This document shows positions 25,467 through 35,907 of a stretch of 51,979 nucleotides of DNA, piece after piece. The notes under the pieces are model-generated. The model had not been told where the DNA came from. It did not search any database and saw nothing but the letters and a program-made list of their open reading frames with translations. The first letter of the stretch is position 1; the number at the start of each line of letters is the position of its first letter. A program made the position numbers and the translations under genes. Source of the DNA: Legionella genomosp. 1 (GTDB taxonomy: Bacteria; Pseudomonadota; Gammaproteobacteria; Legionellales; Legionellaceae); contig CAMCUM010000018.1 in NCBI GenBank assembly GCA_945878975.1, forward strand, positions 1 through 51,979, written 5' to 3'.

Positions 25467-26903
25467 ATGACACTCCAACTGAATGAACTGAAACAGGCAC
25501 CTGCGTTTATAACACTCAATAAAGCACAATTTATTTTTGACTCAATGGATGATAAATTTCATGACACTGAGTTCACAAGATCGCCCTATCACGCATTGAC
25601 CTTTTTAATTGCTTACGCCGGACTAGATGAAGAACAACGGAAAATAGTTGTACAGCAATTTAACCAAAAGAATAACGCTTTGGTTTCCTCAAATGGAACG
25701 CCACTCAATTGTGTTGCGCAACTTGATACTTCTGATCTCGATGTGTTAATAAATAGCATTGACTGGTCTATACTGAGTCAACCATCAGGCAAGCATTTTG
25801 ATTTTGAATTTCAACTCGAATTGCCTGAGCCTAGTGCTTTTTATAGGGCCATACAAGTACACTGTCCTTCATTACACACAGTTATGTCACAACCTGATTG
25901 TTTGGCTAAAGTAATCGAAAACGAAAGTCCTGAGCTTGTTTTTACCACTAAGGTTTCACAAACCGTATCCTGGAAAAAAGCGTTTGAAAGAAAATCAAAC
26001 GGCAACTTATGGCAACATTGGGAGGTTCCAGCATTTGAGCCTAGTCCACAACTCACGGCTAAGATAACTGAATTAGCTCCAAACACAAAAGGGCATTTTG
26101 GTGCATTTTATATTGAGAAAGGCTGTGGCAACGAGCAAAACAAAATAATATTGCGTATTTCCGCACCAAAAAATTCGAAGTATGACATCGAAAAAAAATT
26201 AGAGGTAAACTCCGGCATTTACCTTGCCTTTATTGGCGTACTTGAATTATACGGACTACCGAGAGTTGATCGCGTGTCTGCTGAGCTTATCGTAAAAGCA
26301 GAATTTTCTGCGACTGGTGCTTCTGCATCGCAAGCTCAAATTGTAACAATGGTACTCGAAAGTGCTTGCTACCATCCAGAACCCAGTCAGCCAACCATAA
26401 TCACTATTGATAAGATACATGCATTTTTCTCTGAAATTGAAATAGGTCTCACTTTTAAAGGTGATATCAATGCAGCTGGTTTCGATCCTAATATATTTAT
26501 CAGCCTCCTCACAGAAACGGATGCAAGGGTTGATTTATTTTCTGGCCCCGTAAGACCTGCTAATTTAGTTGAATTATTATATAAAGATTCCTCACTTTCT
26601 CACACGCCTACTCCACCACCCTCAGGCCGTGACGATTCCCTCAACCCAACACCTACATCAAATAACACAAATTTCTCATTTTACCTCAAATGTTTTGCTG
26701 GATTGGCTATATCTGGTGGCGGCTTGCTGCTGATTGCAGGACTGATGGCATCTAATTCGCTATTCATTGGCGCAGGGGCTGTATTGCTTGTCGCTGGCGG
26801 TTTTGCTGCTGCTTATGGTATGTTTGCAAGACCAGCTGCACATGCCAGTACTCAACAAGCTCAATTAGAAGATGACAAGATCGAACGCACTAACATGGCA
26901 TGA
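25467..26903 (+). CDS. Unknown protein with C-terminal membrane hairpin
   Basis: This 478-residue protein is not recognised. Residues 1-380 are soluble, without a signal peptide. They include a DFEFQLELPEP stretch and aromatic-rich segments (KAFERKSNGNLWQHWEVP). A Pro/Ser/Thr/Asn-rich linker (about 385-408, PTPPPSGRDDSLNPTPTS) leads to two adjacent membrane helices (about 411-458, LAISGGGLLLIAGLMASNSLFIGAGAVLLVAGGF) and an acidic tail (QLEDDKIERTNMA). A GAGG ribosome site precedes the ATG. The layout, a globular head plus C-terminal helix pair, repeats that of the divergent paralogues at 22872-25200 and of the 35908 protein, though sequence identity is low. A secreted membrane-targeted protein is possible. 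Confidence 0.7.
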   Translation: MTLQLNELKQAPAFITLNKAQFIFDSMDDKFHDTEFTRSPYHALTFLIAYAGLDEEQRKIVVQQFNQKNNALVSSNGTPLNCVAQLDTSDLDVLINSIDWSILSQPSGKHFDFEFQLELPEPSAFYRAIQVHCPSLHTVMSQPDCLAKVIENESPELVFTTKVSQTVSWKKAFERKSNGNLWQHWEVPAFEPSPQLTAKITELAPNTKGHFGAFYIEKGCGNEQNKIILRISAPKNSKYDIEKKLEVNSGIYLAFIGVLELYGLPRVDRVSAELIVKAEFSATGASASQAQIVTMVLESACYHPEPSQPTIITIDKIHAFFSEIEIGLTFKGDINAAGFDPNIFISLLTETDARVDLFSGPVRPANLVELLYKDSSLSHTPTPPPSGRDDSLNPTPTSNNTNFSFYLKCFAGLAISGGGLLLIAGLMASNSLFIGAGAVLLVAGGFAAAYGMFARPAAHASTQQAQLEDDKIERTNMA

Positions 26904-26921
26904 GTTTTAACCCTTCATACC

Positions 26922-26952
26922 GTAGCCCAAGCTACAAAGGACAATGGGCTAC
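26922..26952. repeat. Short inverted repeat between convergent genes
   Basis: GTAGCCCA (26922-26929) and TGGGCTAC (26945-26952) are perfect inverted arms around 15 bases. It lies between the stop at 26903 and the opposing nif3-like stop at 26967. It could terminate transcription, but no T-run is present. GTAGCCCA...TGGGCTAC is also a common dispersed repeat type. Confidence 0.4.
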
Positions 26953-26966
26953 AATACAACATTGGA

Positions 26967-28999
<2,033 letters not shown>

Positions 29000-29257
29000 C
29001 TAAGGGTGATTGATTTTTTGCCATTCCGCTGTTGTCCAGGTATTCATTTGAATCGCATGGAGTTCTCCAGATAGAATGTAGGGGTTTAATAACGCATACA
29101 CCCATAACTGGCGCTTTACCTTCGATTGATCAACAAACACGTCCGAAATAATCGTCAATTCGTAATGTTTGCCATCACCTGCCACTTTGACATCCGCGAT
29201 ATCACTGTTCTTTCTTAACAACACCTCAAGTTGCTCAACTGGCATACTTGTCATCAT
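29000..29257 (-). CDS. ibaG: BolA-family protein IbaG
   Basis: IbaG (YrbA) is a small BolA-like protein that partners monothiol glutaredoxins and is linked to acid stress. The 85-residue product has the BolA core, ADVKVAGDGKHYELTIISDVFVDQSKVKRQLWVYALL, followed by GELHAIQMNTWT. The stop/start overlap with mlaB is 4 bp, and murA follows. The family assignment is firm; the IbaG label rests on its position next to murA. It starts MMTSM, so the initiating Met is uncertain by up to four codons. Confidence 0.93.
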   Translation of the reverse strand: MMTSMPVEQLEVLLRKNSDIADVKVAGDGKHYELTIISDVFVDQSKVKRQLWVYALLNPYILSGELHAIQMNTWTTAEWQKINHP

Positions 29258-29541
29258 ATTTCCTCATTATCTAAAATTTTCTCTATACCATACAATTTTG
29301 CGAGCGCTAGAACGTCAACAGGCGCGTGCTCAATGATCAAAGCAGTATTCTGACTAGCACACAGGCGCTTCACATCAATTAAAAATGCCAAACCTGCGCT
29401 ATCGCAAGTTTTCATATCCGTTAAATCACAGTGCATGCTGCTCGTCGGTTGCGATGCTAACAATGCAGCAAAGCGCGATCTCTGCTCTGTCACGGTATCA
29501 AAAGTGAGTGCATTAGAGGGTTTAAAATAACTTTTCTTCAT
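29254..29541 (-). CDS. mlaB: STAS-domain subunit of the Mla lipid transporter
   Basis: MlaB is the small cytoplasmic STAS protein that binds and stabilises the MlaF ATPase. The 95-residue product shows the STAS fold, with the CDLTDMKTCDSAGLAFLIDVK strand-helix containing the conserved DSAG loop that includes the key threonine/serine site. It lies 12 bp after mlaC and overlaps ibaG by 4 bp. Assignment is by motif plus operon position. Confidence 0.92.
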   Translation of the reverse strand: MKKSYFKPSNALTFDTVTEQRSRFAALLASQPTSSMHCDLTDMKTCDSAGLAFLIDVKRLCASQNTALIIEHAPVDVLALAKLYGIEKILDNEEI

Positions 29542-29553
29542 GAGTCAGTACTC

Positions 29554-30156
29554 TTAAGCTTTTTTATTCGCACGCATTTGATTCAACAAATCATGCATAC
29601 TACCCTGTTGCAAAATACTAGCAAATTGAGTTCTAAAACTCTGCAACAAACTCACCCCTTCGACACTGAGGTCATAAACCTTCCATCCATCACCTTTGGA
29701 AACCAGATTATAACTCAATGGAATGCGTTGTCCATTCGGTCTGAAAATCATAGAATTCACTCTAATAAATCGCCCGTCTACATTTCCGCGGATAGGTGTA
29801 AAGGTTACCGTTTCACCAGAATATTCAGCCAACGGCGCGGCATAAGTCCGAATCACCAATTGCGAAAACTCGTGAGAAAAAGCTTGTTTTTCAGCCGGGG
29901 TTGCTTTCATCCAAGCTTGACGTCCCAACACAGAACGCGACATCCCTTCCACATCAATATGTGGCAACAAATAAGTTTGTATCGCTTGATTCACAATTTT
30001 AGGGTTCTGTTTTAAACTGGCTTGATGTGATTTCAAGGTATCAATAATTTGCTGTGCCGTTTGTTCTAACATCGGGACAGGAGAGGTTTGTGCAATCACT
30101 TGTTGTGCAAATAATGCCGCCACAGTGAGGATAAATATTTTTACGCTACGATACAT
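29554..30156 (-). CDS. mlaC: Periplasmic phospholipid carrier MlaC
   Basis: MlaC shuttles phospholipid between the outer-membrane MlaA complex and the inner-membrane MlaFEDB complex. The 200-residue protein has an N-terminal signal sequence (VKIFILTVAALFAQQVIA, cleavage before QTSP). It also has the family features LPHIDVEGMSRSVLGRQAW and YDLSVEGVSLLQSFRTQF near the C terminus. The partner mlaA is not in this window. It lies between mlaD and mlaB. Confidence 0.94.
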   Translation of the reverse strand: MYRSVKIFILTVAALFAQQVIAQTSPVPMLEQTAQQIIDTLKSHQASLKQNPKIVNQAIQTYLLPHIDVEGMSRSVLGRQAWMKATPAEKQAFSHEFSQLVIRTYAAPLAEYSGETVTFTPIRGNVDGRFIRVNSMIFRPNGQRIPLSYNLVSKGDGWKVYDLSVEGVSLLQSFRTQFASILQQGSMHDLLNQMRANKKA

Positions 30157-30190
30157 GAGAGCTCCTTAGATTCGCGCTAGATTTAACATC

Positions 30191-30670
30191 TTATTTTTTC
30201 ATATTAAAAACTAATTGCCCAATTAAATTCTCTAACACTATTGCTTCTTGCGTTTTAGCAATCACATCACCTTCGCGTAAAAATTGATGCGCAGGATCCG
30301 AGCTATCAAAACCAGGAACAATACTAACATAATTCGATCCTAACAAACCTTCTGTCAAAATCCGCGCCGATGCATCGTCATAAGGTATCGGTTCATCAGC
30401 ACGCAAACTCATAGTCACTCTCGCATTTAAGCTACTTGGTATCAATTCAATACTAGTTACTTCCCCAACTTTCACCCCTGCAACAGTAATAGGAGCCCGC
30501 ACCTTCAAGCCGCCAATATTTGAAAATTCTGCAGAAATAGAATAATGTTCGGCTTGACGAAAGCCAGACATGCCACTGACTTTCACAGCCAAAAACATAA
30601 AAGCCAACAAACCAAACAGCATCAAAAGTCCCACCGAAACATGGACATATTGGTAGTATTGTTTTTTCAT
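30191..30670 (-). CDS. mlaD: MCE-domain lipid-transport protein MlaD
   Basis: MlaD is a membrane-anchored periplasmic MCE protein that forms a hexameric ring over MlaE. The 159-residue protein has one N-terminal membrane helix (about residues 10-32) and the MCE core with AEFSNIGGLKVRAPITVAGVKVGEVTSI. GLLGSNYVSIVPG follows. Length is slightly below the E. coli protein (183), mostly at the C-terminal helix. It lies 3 bp after mlaE. Confidence 0.95.
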   Translation of the reverse strand: MKKQYYQYVHVSVGLLMLFGLLAFMFLAVKVSGMSGFRQAEHYSISAEFSNIGGLKVRAPITVAGVKVGEVTSIELIPSSLNARVTMSLRADEPIPYDDASARILTEGLLGSNYVSIVPGFDSSDPAHQFLREGDVIAKTQEAIVLENLIGQLVFNMKK

Positions 30671-30673
30671 AAT

Positions 30674-31456
30674 TCACCAGCCTCCAATCATCATTGCCGT
30701 CAATAAAAAATCAAATCCCAACACAGCCAGTGAACCATAGACCACAGTCCGGGTCGTCGCTTGACTAATCCCCTCTGCAGTAGGCGTACACTCAAATCCC
30801 TGAAACAACGCCACCCAAATCACCAGAAAAGCAAACACAAAGCTTTTGATCACCCCTGATAGAACATCCGACCTAAAATCTACAGCAGACTGCATATTTG
30901 ACCAGAAACTACCCCCGTCAACCCCAAGCCATTGTACGGCCACCCAATATCCTCCATAGATCGCTACCATAGAAAAAATGATACCTAACAAAGGTAATGC
31001 AATCATACCAGCCCAAAACCGCGGATAAACAATGCGTTTGATAGGATCGACGCCCATCATATCCATACTCGCCAATTGTTCTGTTGCTTTCATCAACCCA
31101 ATTTCAGCAGTCAACGCAGATCCAGCGCGGCCAGCAAAGAGTAAGGCGGTCAACACTGGTCCCAATTCTCGAGTAATGCTTAAGGCCAGTAGTTGCCCGA
31201 CTTGGCTAACTGCCCCAAATTTTTGCAAGGTATGGTAGCCTTGTAATCCAACTACCATTCCGATAAACAAACCCGATACCACCATGATCAAAAATGAGAG
31301 CACACCTACAAAATATAATTGCTCGCACAGTACTGGCCAAAGGCGTAGTACATTCGGTTTTTGACAAATAACACGCAATAAAAATAGGCCAGACTGCCCT
31401 AAAGCTTGGAGTTGATCAAGCGTTCTAGCACCGATACGCTCAAAATAATCAATCAT
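30674..31456 (-). CDS. mlaE: Phospholipid transporter permease MlaE
   Basis: MlaE is the inner-membrane permease of the lipid-asymmetry ABC system. From the ATG at 31456 it has 260 residues, as in E. coli, and starts MIDYFERIGARTLDQLQ. It has five or six membrane segments, with the conserved RELGPVLTALLFAGRAGSALTAEIGLM coupling segment and DP...YPRFWAG. Longer upstream starts would overlap mlaF by up to 149 bp and add sequence with no match. The chosen start overlaps mlaF by 8 bp. Confidence 0.94.
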   Translation of the reverse strand: MIDYFERIGARTLDQLQALGQSGLFLLRVICQKPNVLRLWPVLCEQLYFVGVLSFLIMVVSGLFIGMVVGLQGYHTLQKFGAVSQVGQLLALSITRELGPVLTALLFAGRAGSALTAEIGLMKATEQLASMDMMGVDPIKRIVYPRFWAGMIALPLLGIIFSMVAIYGGYWVAVQWLGVDGGSFWSNMQSAVDFRSDVLSGVIKSFVFAFLVIWVALFQGFECTPTAEGISQATTRTVVYGSLAVLGFDFLLTAMMIGGW

Positions 31457-32255
31457 GGAGTAATTCCTCAAGATAAGGTTTGGCTGGGTAATGAAATGGC
31501 ACAGCACCATCTGCTTCGCCGTGCATAAACTGACAGACTTGGGGTTGAGTAGAGGCGAGCAAATCTTGCGGAGCGCCCTCTCCGATAATGCTACCATGCG
31601 CCATCAGATAGACATAGTCAGCAATGGCGCATGTCTCTTCCACATCATGCGATACGATGATAGAAGTAAGATTAAGTAATCGATTTAAATGCTTGATCAA
31701 GCGCAATAAAACCCCCATTGAAATGGGATCTTGCCCAGTGAAAGGTTCATCATACATCATCAATTCCGGGTCGAGTGCCATAGCACGCGCCAAAGCAACA
31801 CGCCTAGCCATCCCACCAGACAATTCAGCTGGCATCATTTGTGCCGCGCCACGCAATCCAACCGCCTCTAATTTCATCAATACCAAATCATGCAATAGTT
31901 GCGCGGGCAAATCAGTATGTTCTCGCAAAGGAAACGCGACGTTTTCAAAAACAGTAAGATGTGAAAACAAAGCGCCCGATTGAAACAATAATCCCATTTT
32001 TTTCCGCAAGGCACAAAGCTGAGCTTTTTTAAGCTGATGCACATCGACACCATTGACAGCAATGCGCCCAGTGTCCGGCAACAATAAACCACCAATCAAG
32101 CGCAGAAGCGTGGTTTTACCACTGCCACTAGGCCCCATAATAGCAACAATCTTGCCCCGTGGCACATTGATGTTCACATCTCGAAATACGTCACGATTGT
32201 GATATCTAAAACTCAAATTACTGATCGTCACCAAATGATCGGGCGCAAGGGTCAT
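31449..32255 (-). CDS. mlaF: ATP-binding subunit MlaF of the lipid transporter
   Basis: MlaF is the ABC ATPase driving MlaE. The 268-residue protein has Walker A GPSGSGKTTLL (about residue 41), a Q-loop near LLFQSGALFSHLTVFENV, the signature LSGGMARRVALARA, Walker B ELMMYDEPFTGQDP, and the switch His in SHDVEE. It is the first gene of the minus-strand mlaFEDCB-ibaG-murA run. kdsD is divergent, with about 190 bp between the starts. Confidence 0.96.
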   Translation of the reverse strand: MTLAPDHLVTISNLSFRYHNRDVFRDVNINVPRGKIVAIMGPSGSGKTTLLRLIGGLLLPDTGRIAVNGVDVHQLKKAQLCALRKKMGLLFQSGALFSHLTVFENVAFPLREHTDLPAQLLHDLVLMKLEAVGLRGAAQMMPAELSGGMARRVALARAMALDPELMMYDEPFTGQDPISMGVLLRLIKHLNRLLNLTSIIVSHDVEETCAIADYVYLMAHGSIIGEGAPQDLLASTQPQVCQFMHGEADGAVPFHYPAKPYLEELLHD

Positions 32256-32447
32256 AGGGATCTATCTCTCTTTTTTCATTGGCACGCGTAAGAACCATAC
32301 TCTAATTATACTTGCCTAGCCAATAATTTCCACCGGATTCGCGCCACCATAGATAAAACAGCAGTATTTATGATAAGATTGTCAATTAATAACCAATGTA
32401 TTGAGTTAATCTTTATGAATGGTAACTCCGCTACAGAGTGAGTGCTT

Positions 32448-33410
32448 ATGAATTTTTGTAAACTTGGCTTGGCTGTGATTGAAGCAGAGGGACGTGCTGT
32501 CATGGAACTCGGTAACAGGATAGGCGCAGAGTTTGAAGCGGCGTGTGAATTATTGCTAGCATGTACGGGTCGTATTGTTGTAACAGGGATGGGAAAATCC
32601 GGTCATATTGCGAATAAAATTGCGTCGACCTTTTCCAGCACAGGTACTCCTGCGTTTTTCATGCACCCCGGTGAAGCCAGCCATGGTGATTTAGGCATGA
32701 TCACCCGCCAAGACGTGGTCTTGGCTATTTCGCATTCTGGTAACACGCAAGAATTGATTGTTTTATTACCTTTGCTCAAACGCCTAGGCGTGCCACTAAT
32801 CACATTAACCGGACATCCAGACTCCATTTTAGCCACATCTGCCAATATTCATTTGGATATCAGTATTGAGCAAGAAGCTTGCCCTTTGGGATTAGCACCC
32901 ACCACTAGCACCACTGTGTCTCTCGTGATGGGGGATGCTTTAGCGATTGCACTCTTGCAAGCACGAGGATTTTCTGCAGAAGATTTTGCGCGCTCTCACC
33001 CAGGTGGCACATTAGGAAAACGCCTGTTGCTCCGCATTGATGAGCTATGGCATGCTGGAGATAAATTACCCGTCATTCATGAACATCTCAGCATTCGTGA
33101 GGCACTGATCGAAGTCACTAACAAACAACTGGGCATGACATCTGTCATTAATAAAGAAGGCATATTGGTAGGCGTGTATACTGATGGCGATATTCGCCGC
33201 ACCCTCAACAAAGAATATGATATTCATACCACACCTTTACATCAGGTCATGACCCGTAATTGTTTGACCATTCAACCTGGTGTCTTAGCCGCTGAGGCTT
33301 TGTCGATGATGCAAGAACATCGTATCACATCCCTAGTTGCCATCGATAACGCACAGCGCCCAACAGCGGTCATCCATTTGCATGATCTCTTGCGCGCAGG
33401 AGTCTATTAA
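32448..33410 (+). CDS. kdsD: Arabinose-5-phosphate isomerase
   Basis: KdsD converts ribulose-5-phosphate to arabinose-5-phosphate, the first step of KDO synthesis for LPS. The protein (320 residues from the ATG; a GTG lies two codons earlier) has an N-terminal SIS sugar-isomerase domain, with GMGKSGHIANKIASTFSSTG and HPGEASHGDLGMI, and two C-terminal CBS domains (about 205-320). Length and order match E. coli KdsD. It begins the plus-strand kdsD-kdsC-lptC-lptA-lptB run and is divergent from mlaF, as in E. coli. Confidence 0.95.
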   Translation: MNFCKLGLAVIEAEGRAVMELGNRIGAEFEAACELLLACTGRIVVTGMGKSGHIANKIASTFSSTGTPAFFMHPGEASHGDLGMITRQDVVLAISHSGNTQELIVLLPLLKRLGVPLITLTGHPDSILATSANIHLDISIEQEACPLGLAPTTSTTVSLVMGDALAIALLQARGFSAEDFARSHPGGTLGKRLLLRIDELWHAGDKLPVIHEHLSIREALIEVTNKQLGMTSVINKEGILVGVYTDGDIRRTLNKEYDIHTTPLHQVMTRNCLTIQPGVLAAEALSMMQEHRITSLVAIDNAQRPTAVIHLHDLLRAGVY

Positions 33411-33413
33411 AAT

Positions 33414-33944
33414 ATGGAACACCTTTTGAACAAAGTTAGTAAAATAAAATGTTTAATCTGTGATGTGGATGGCGTCCTCACCGATGGTCTCAACTATATT
33501 GATAATCATGGTAACGAATTAAAATCTTTCCATGTACAAGACGGCGTAGGATTGAAATTATTAATGGCGGCTAATATTGAGGTTGCTGTCATCACGGGCT
33601 CAATCAATGCTGTCGTGGATCATCGTATGAAACAATTAGGGATTCGTCACTATTTCAAGGGACAAATTAATAAAAAGCAAGCCTATGAAACACTCAAAAA
33701 TACGCTCCAACTTGAAGATGAAGCGTTTGCGTATATTGGCGATGATGTCGTCGATTTACCAATTATGCAACAAGTCGGATTTTCTATTGCCGTCGCCAAC
33801 GCCGTGAACTACGTCAAATCACATGCTGACTTGGTCACCATTGCAACAGGCGGGCATGGGGGATTACGCGAAGCATGTGACTTTATATTAGACAAACAAC
33901 ATAAAACTGATGAAGCCATTCATGCCTACATCCATAGCGCTTAA
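33414..33944 (+). CDS. kdsC: KDO-8-phosphate phosphatase
   Basis: KdsC is a HAD phosphatase that removes phosphate from KDO-8-P. The 176-residue protein shows CDVDGVLTDG (nucleophile and acid Asp), VITGS (motif II), a lysine in INKKQAYE, and YIGDDVVDLP (motif IV). It has no cap insert, typical of the tetrameric C0 subclass. It lies 3 bp after kdsD and overlaps lptC. Confidence 0.96.
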   Translation: MEHLLNKVSKIKCLICDVDGVLTDGLNYIDNHGNELKSFHVQDGVGLKLLMAANIEVAVITGSINAVVDHRMKQLGIRHYFKGQINKKQAYETLKNTLQLEDEAFAYIGDDVVDLPIMQQVGFSIAVANAVNYVKSHADLVTIATGGHGGLREACDFILDKQHKTDEAIHAYIHSA

Positions 33945-34503
33945 AAAAATTATTTGGCTCGTATGTATAGCCGGCATATTGTTAGCCTGTGTTTGGCGAT
34001 GGGTCATCAACGACCAGCAACTGCCACATCTCTTGAATGGCCATACTTTGGAAAAAACAACTGATATCACTATCTATGATTTGCAATACCGTCGATATAA
34101 TGAAAACGGCATCTTGGTTCACTTCTTAGAAACACCCAAAATGCGTCACATCCCTAAAAATGATAAACACATTCTAAAAAACCCCCATCTGATCATTACA
34201 GAGCCCAAGCAAGATCCTTGGGAAATCCACGCTCATCATGGCACGGCCACTTCCAAGGCGCAAACAATCACGTTGTCACATCACGTCCATATTGTCCAAC
34301 ATAAACCCAACGAAGAAACCGACATTAAAACCGAGCACCTGACGTATTATCCACAAGAAAAAAAAGCCACATCAGATGATGAAGTCACCATCACTCAAGC
34401 AGGGAGTCAAGTCCAGTCAAAGGGTATGACTGCCGACCTGACTAACAATCATATCCAGTTACTGTCCAATGCCAGGGGACATTATGTCAAACCTAAAGAG
34501 TAA
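33922..34503 (+). CDS. lptC: LPS export protein LptC
   Basis: LptC is a bitopic inner-membrane protein linking LptB2FG to the periplasmic LptA bridge. From the ATG at 33922 (GAAG six bases upstream) it has 193 residues, with one N-terminal membrane helix (about 10-26, IIWLVCIAGILLACVWRW). A periplasmic beta-jellyroll follows, containing KTEHLTYYPQEKKATSDDEVTI. A start four codons earlier is also possible. It overlaps kdsC and, by 20 bp, lptA. Assignment rests on fold pattern plus position. Confidence 0.9.
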   Translation: MPTSIALKKIIWLVCIAGILLACVWRWVINDQQLPHLLNGHTLEKTTDITIYDLQYRRYNENGILVHFLETPKMRHIPKNDKHILKNPHLIITEPKQDPWEIHAHHGTATSKAQTITLSHHVHIVQHKPNEETDIKTEHLTYYPQEKKATSDDEVTITQAGSQVQSKGMTADLTNNHIQLLSNARGHYVKPKE

Positions 34504-35155
34504 CGACTCACTCCGTAGCGAGAAACGGCTATCCTTGGCGCATTTTGAACGAAAATGGCTTCGACCTGCACTCAAATCTGACCGTTCTCCGAGCGTCAAA
34601 ATCCCCCTCCGAGCAATTAGCATAAAGAGTCATCATGCCGTACCAAACCTTATCCTATTAATAACTATCCTTGCCCTAGCAAAACCGCTCTTGGCTTTAC
34701 CGGAAGACAACAAAGAACCTTTATTCGTCCATGCTGACTCTGCAGATATCAATCAAGGTCAACATCATGGGGACTACCAAGGTCACATCTCCTTAGATCA
34801 AGGCAGTACCCATATTCGGGCGGCCAAAGCCACCACACAAACGAATGACAAAAACCAATTAGTTCAAGCAGTGATAGACGGTGATACCAAGGTTCAAGCA
34901 CATTATTGGACATTACAAAATCAAGACAAACCAGTTTTGCATGCCTATGCAAATAAAATATGCTATTGTCCATTAGAACATCGTATCGTATTAATAGGGC
35001 ATGCACGAGTTGTGCAAGGTCACAATCAAATCACGGCTGCAACCATCTGTTATAACAGCCTGTCTCAGCATGTGATGACACCCACGCACTCTGAAGAACA
35101 AACCGTTATTACAGTTTATTCAGAACATCCGAAAACTTTGGAACCCCTTGTATGA
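34484..35155 (+). CDS. lptA: LPS transport protein LptA with an inserted N-terminal segment
   Basis: LptA forms the periplasmic bridge that carries LPS to the outer membrane. The mature part (from [20 protein letters not shown]) has the LptA repeat fold, with [20 protein letters not shown] and [11 protein letters not shown]-like strands. The ATG at 34484 has a strong AGGGG site five bases upstream and lies inside lptC, where E. coli lptA also starts. The hydrophobic signal core ([17 protein letters not shown]) begins only about 55 residues later. The extra stretch ([20 protein letters not shown] and on) comes from an in-frame palindromic insertion at about 34505-34612. Whether the long N-region still exports is uncertain. 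It overlaps lptB by 4 bp. Confidence 0.88.
   Translation: MSNLKSNDSLRSEKRLSLAHFERKWLRPALKSDRSPSVKIPLRAISIKSHHAVPNLILLITILALAKPLLALPEDNKEPLFVHADSADINQGQHHGDYQGHISLDQGSTHIRAAKATTQTNDKNQLVQAVIDGDTKVQAHYWTLQNQDKPVLHAYANKICYCPLEHRIVLIGHARVVQGHNQITAATICYNSLSQHVMTPTHSEEQTVITVYSEHPKTLEPLV
34505..34612. repeat. Palindromic insertion within the lptA reading frame
   Basis: This stretch of about 108 bp encodes sequence foreign to LptA, between the start region and the signal core, and keeps the frame open. Its ends are loosely inverted (GTAGCGAGAAACGG against CCGTTCTCCGAGCGTC), and the centre contains CATTTTGAACGAAAATG. The case resembles Rickettsia palindromic elements, which insert into genes and stay translated. 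I see no second copy in this window. Confidence 0.45.
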
Positions 35156-35877
35156 ACCAACTCCAGGCTTTGCACTTAAAAAAATCTTTCAAAGGACGTA
35201 CCGTGGTGTCCGATGTCAGTTTATCTATCAACAGTGGTGAATGTGTTGGCCTATTGGGACCCAACGGTGCAGGGAAAACCACTTGTTTCTACATGATTGT
35301 GGGTTTGCAAACCTGTGATGCGGGTAAGATTCTACTGAATGACCAAGACATTACCGCTAAAGCCATGCATATCCGCGCACGCTTAGGCATCGGTTATCTA
35401 CCCCAAGAAATATCGGTATTTCGCAAACTGTCCGTCGCTGACAATATCATGGCGATTTTACAATTACGGCCTGATATCAAGACAACGCAACGCAAAGACT
35501 TGCTCGAAAAATTATTGCATGAATTTAATATTGCCCACTTACGGAACAATTCAGGCATGAGTTTATCAGGAGGAGAAAGGCGTCGCGTAGAAATTGCACG
35601 GGCCCTAGCCATAGAACCCCGTTTCATCTTACTTGATGAACCGTTTGCTGGTGTAGATCCGATTTCAGTGCTGGATATCAAAAAAATCATTTCTCATTTG
35701 TGCAAAAAAAATATCGGCGTCTTGATCACCGATCACAATGTTAGGGAAACACTCGATATCTGTCAACGCGCGTATATTGTCAACCAAGGACAAATCCTAT
35801 GTGAAGGTTCGCCACAAAATATCCTTGCCAATCAACAAGTTCGTACGGTATACTTGGGTGAAAATTTTTCATTGTAA
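35152..35877 (+). CDS. lptB: LPS export ATPase LptB
   Basis: LptB powers LPS extraction by LptFG. The 241-residue ABC protein has Walker [15 protein letters not shown], the Q-loop LPQEISVF, the signature [16 protein letters not shown], Walker [14 protein letters not shown] and the switch [10 protein letters not shown]. Its ATG overlaps the lptA stop. In many relatives rpoN follows lptB; here a large unknown gene with an OTU-like domain follows after 30 bp. Confidence 0.97.
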   Translation: MNQLQALHLKKSFKGRTVVSDVSLSINSGECVGLLGPNGAGKTTCFYMIVGLQTCDAGKILLNDQDITAKAMHIRARLGIGYLPQEISVFRKLSVADNIMAILQLRPDIKTTQRKDLLEKLLHEFNIAHLRNNSGMSLSGGERRRVEIARALAIEPRFILLDEPFAGVDPISVLDIKKIISHLCKKNIGVLITDHNVRETLDICQRAYIVNQGQILCEGSPQNILANQQVRTVYLGENFSL

Positions 35878-35907
35878 TCAAATTATAAGCTACGAGAAAA
35901 TTAAATT

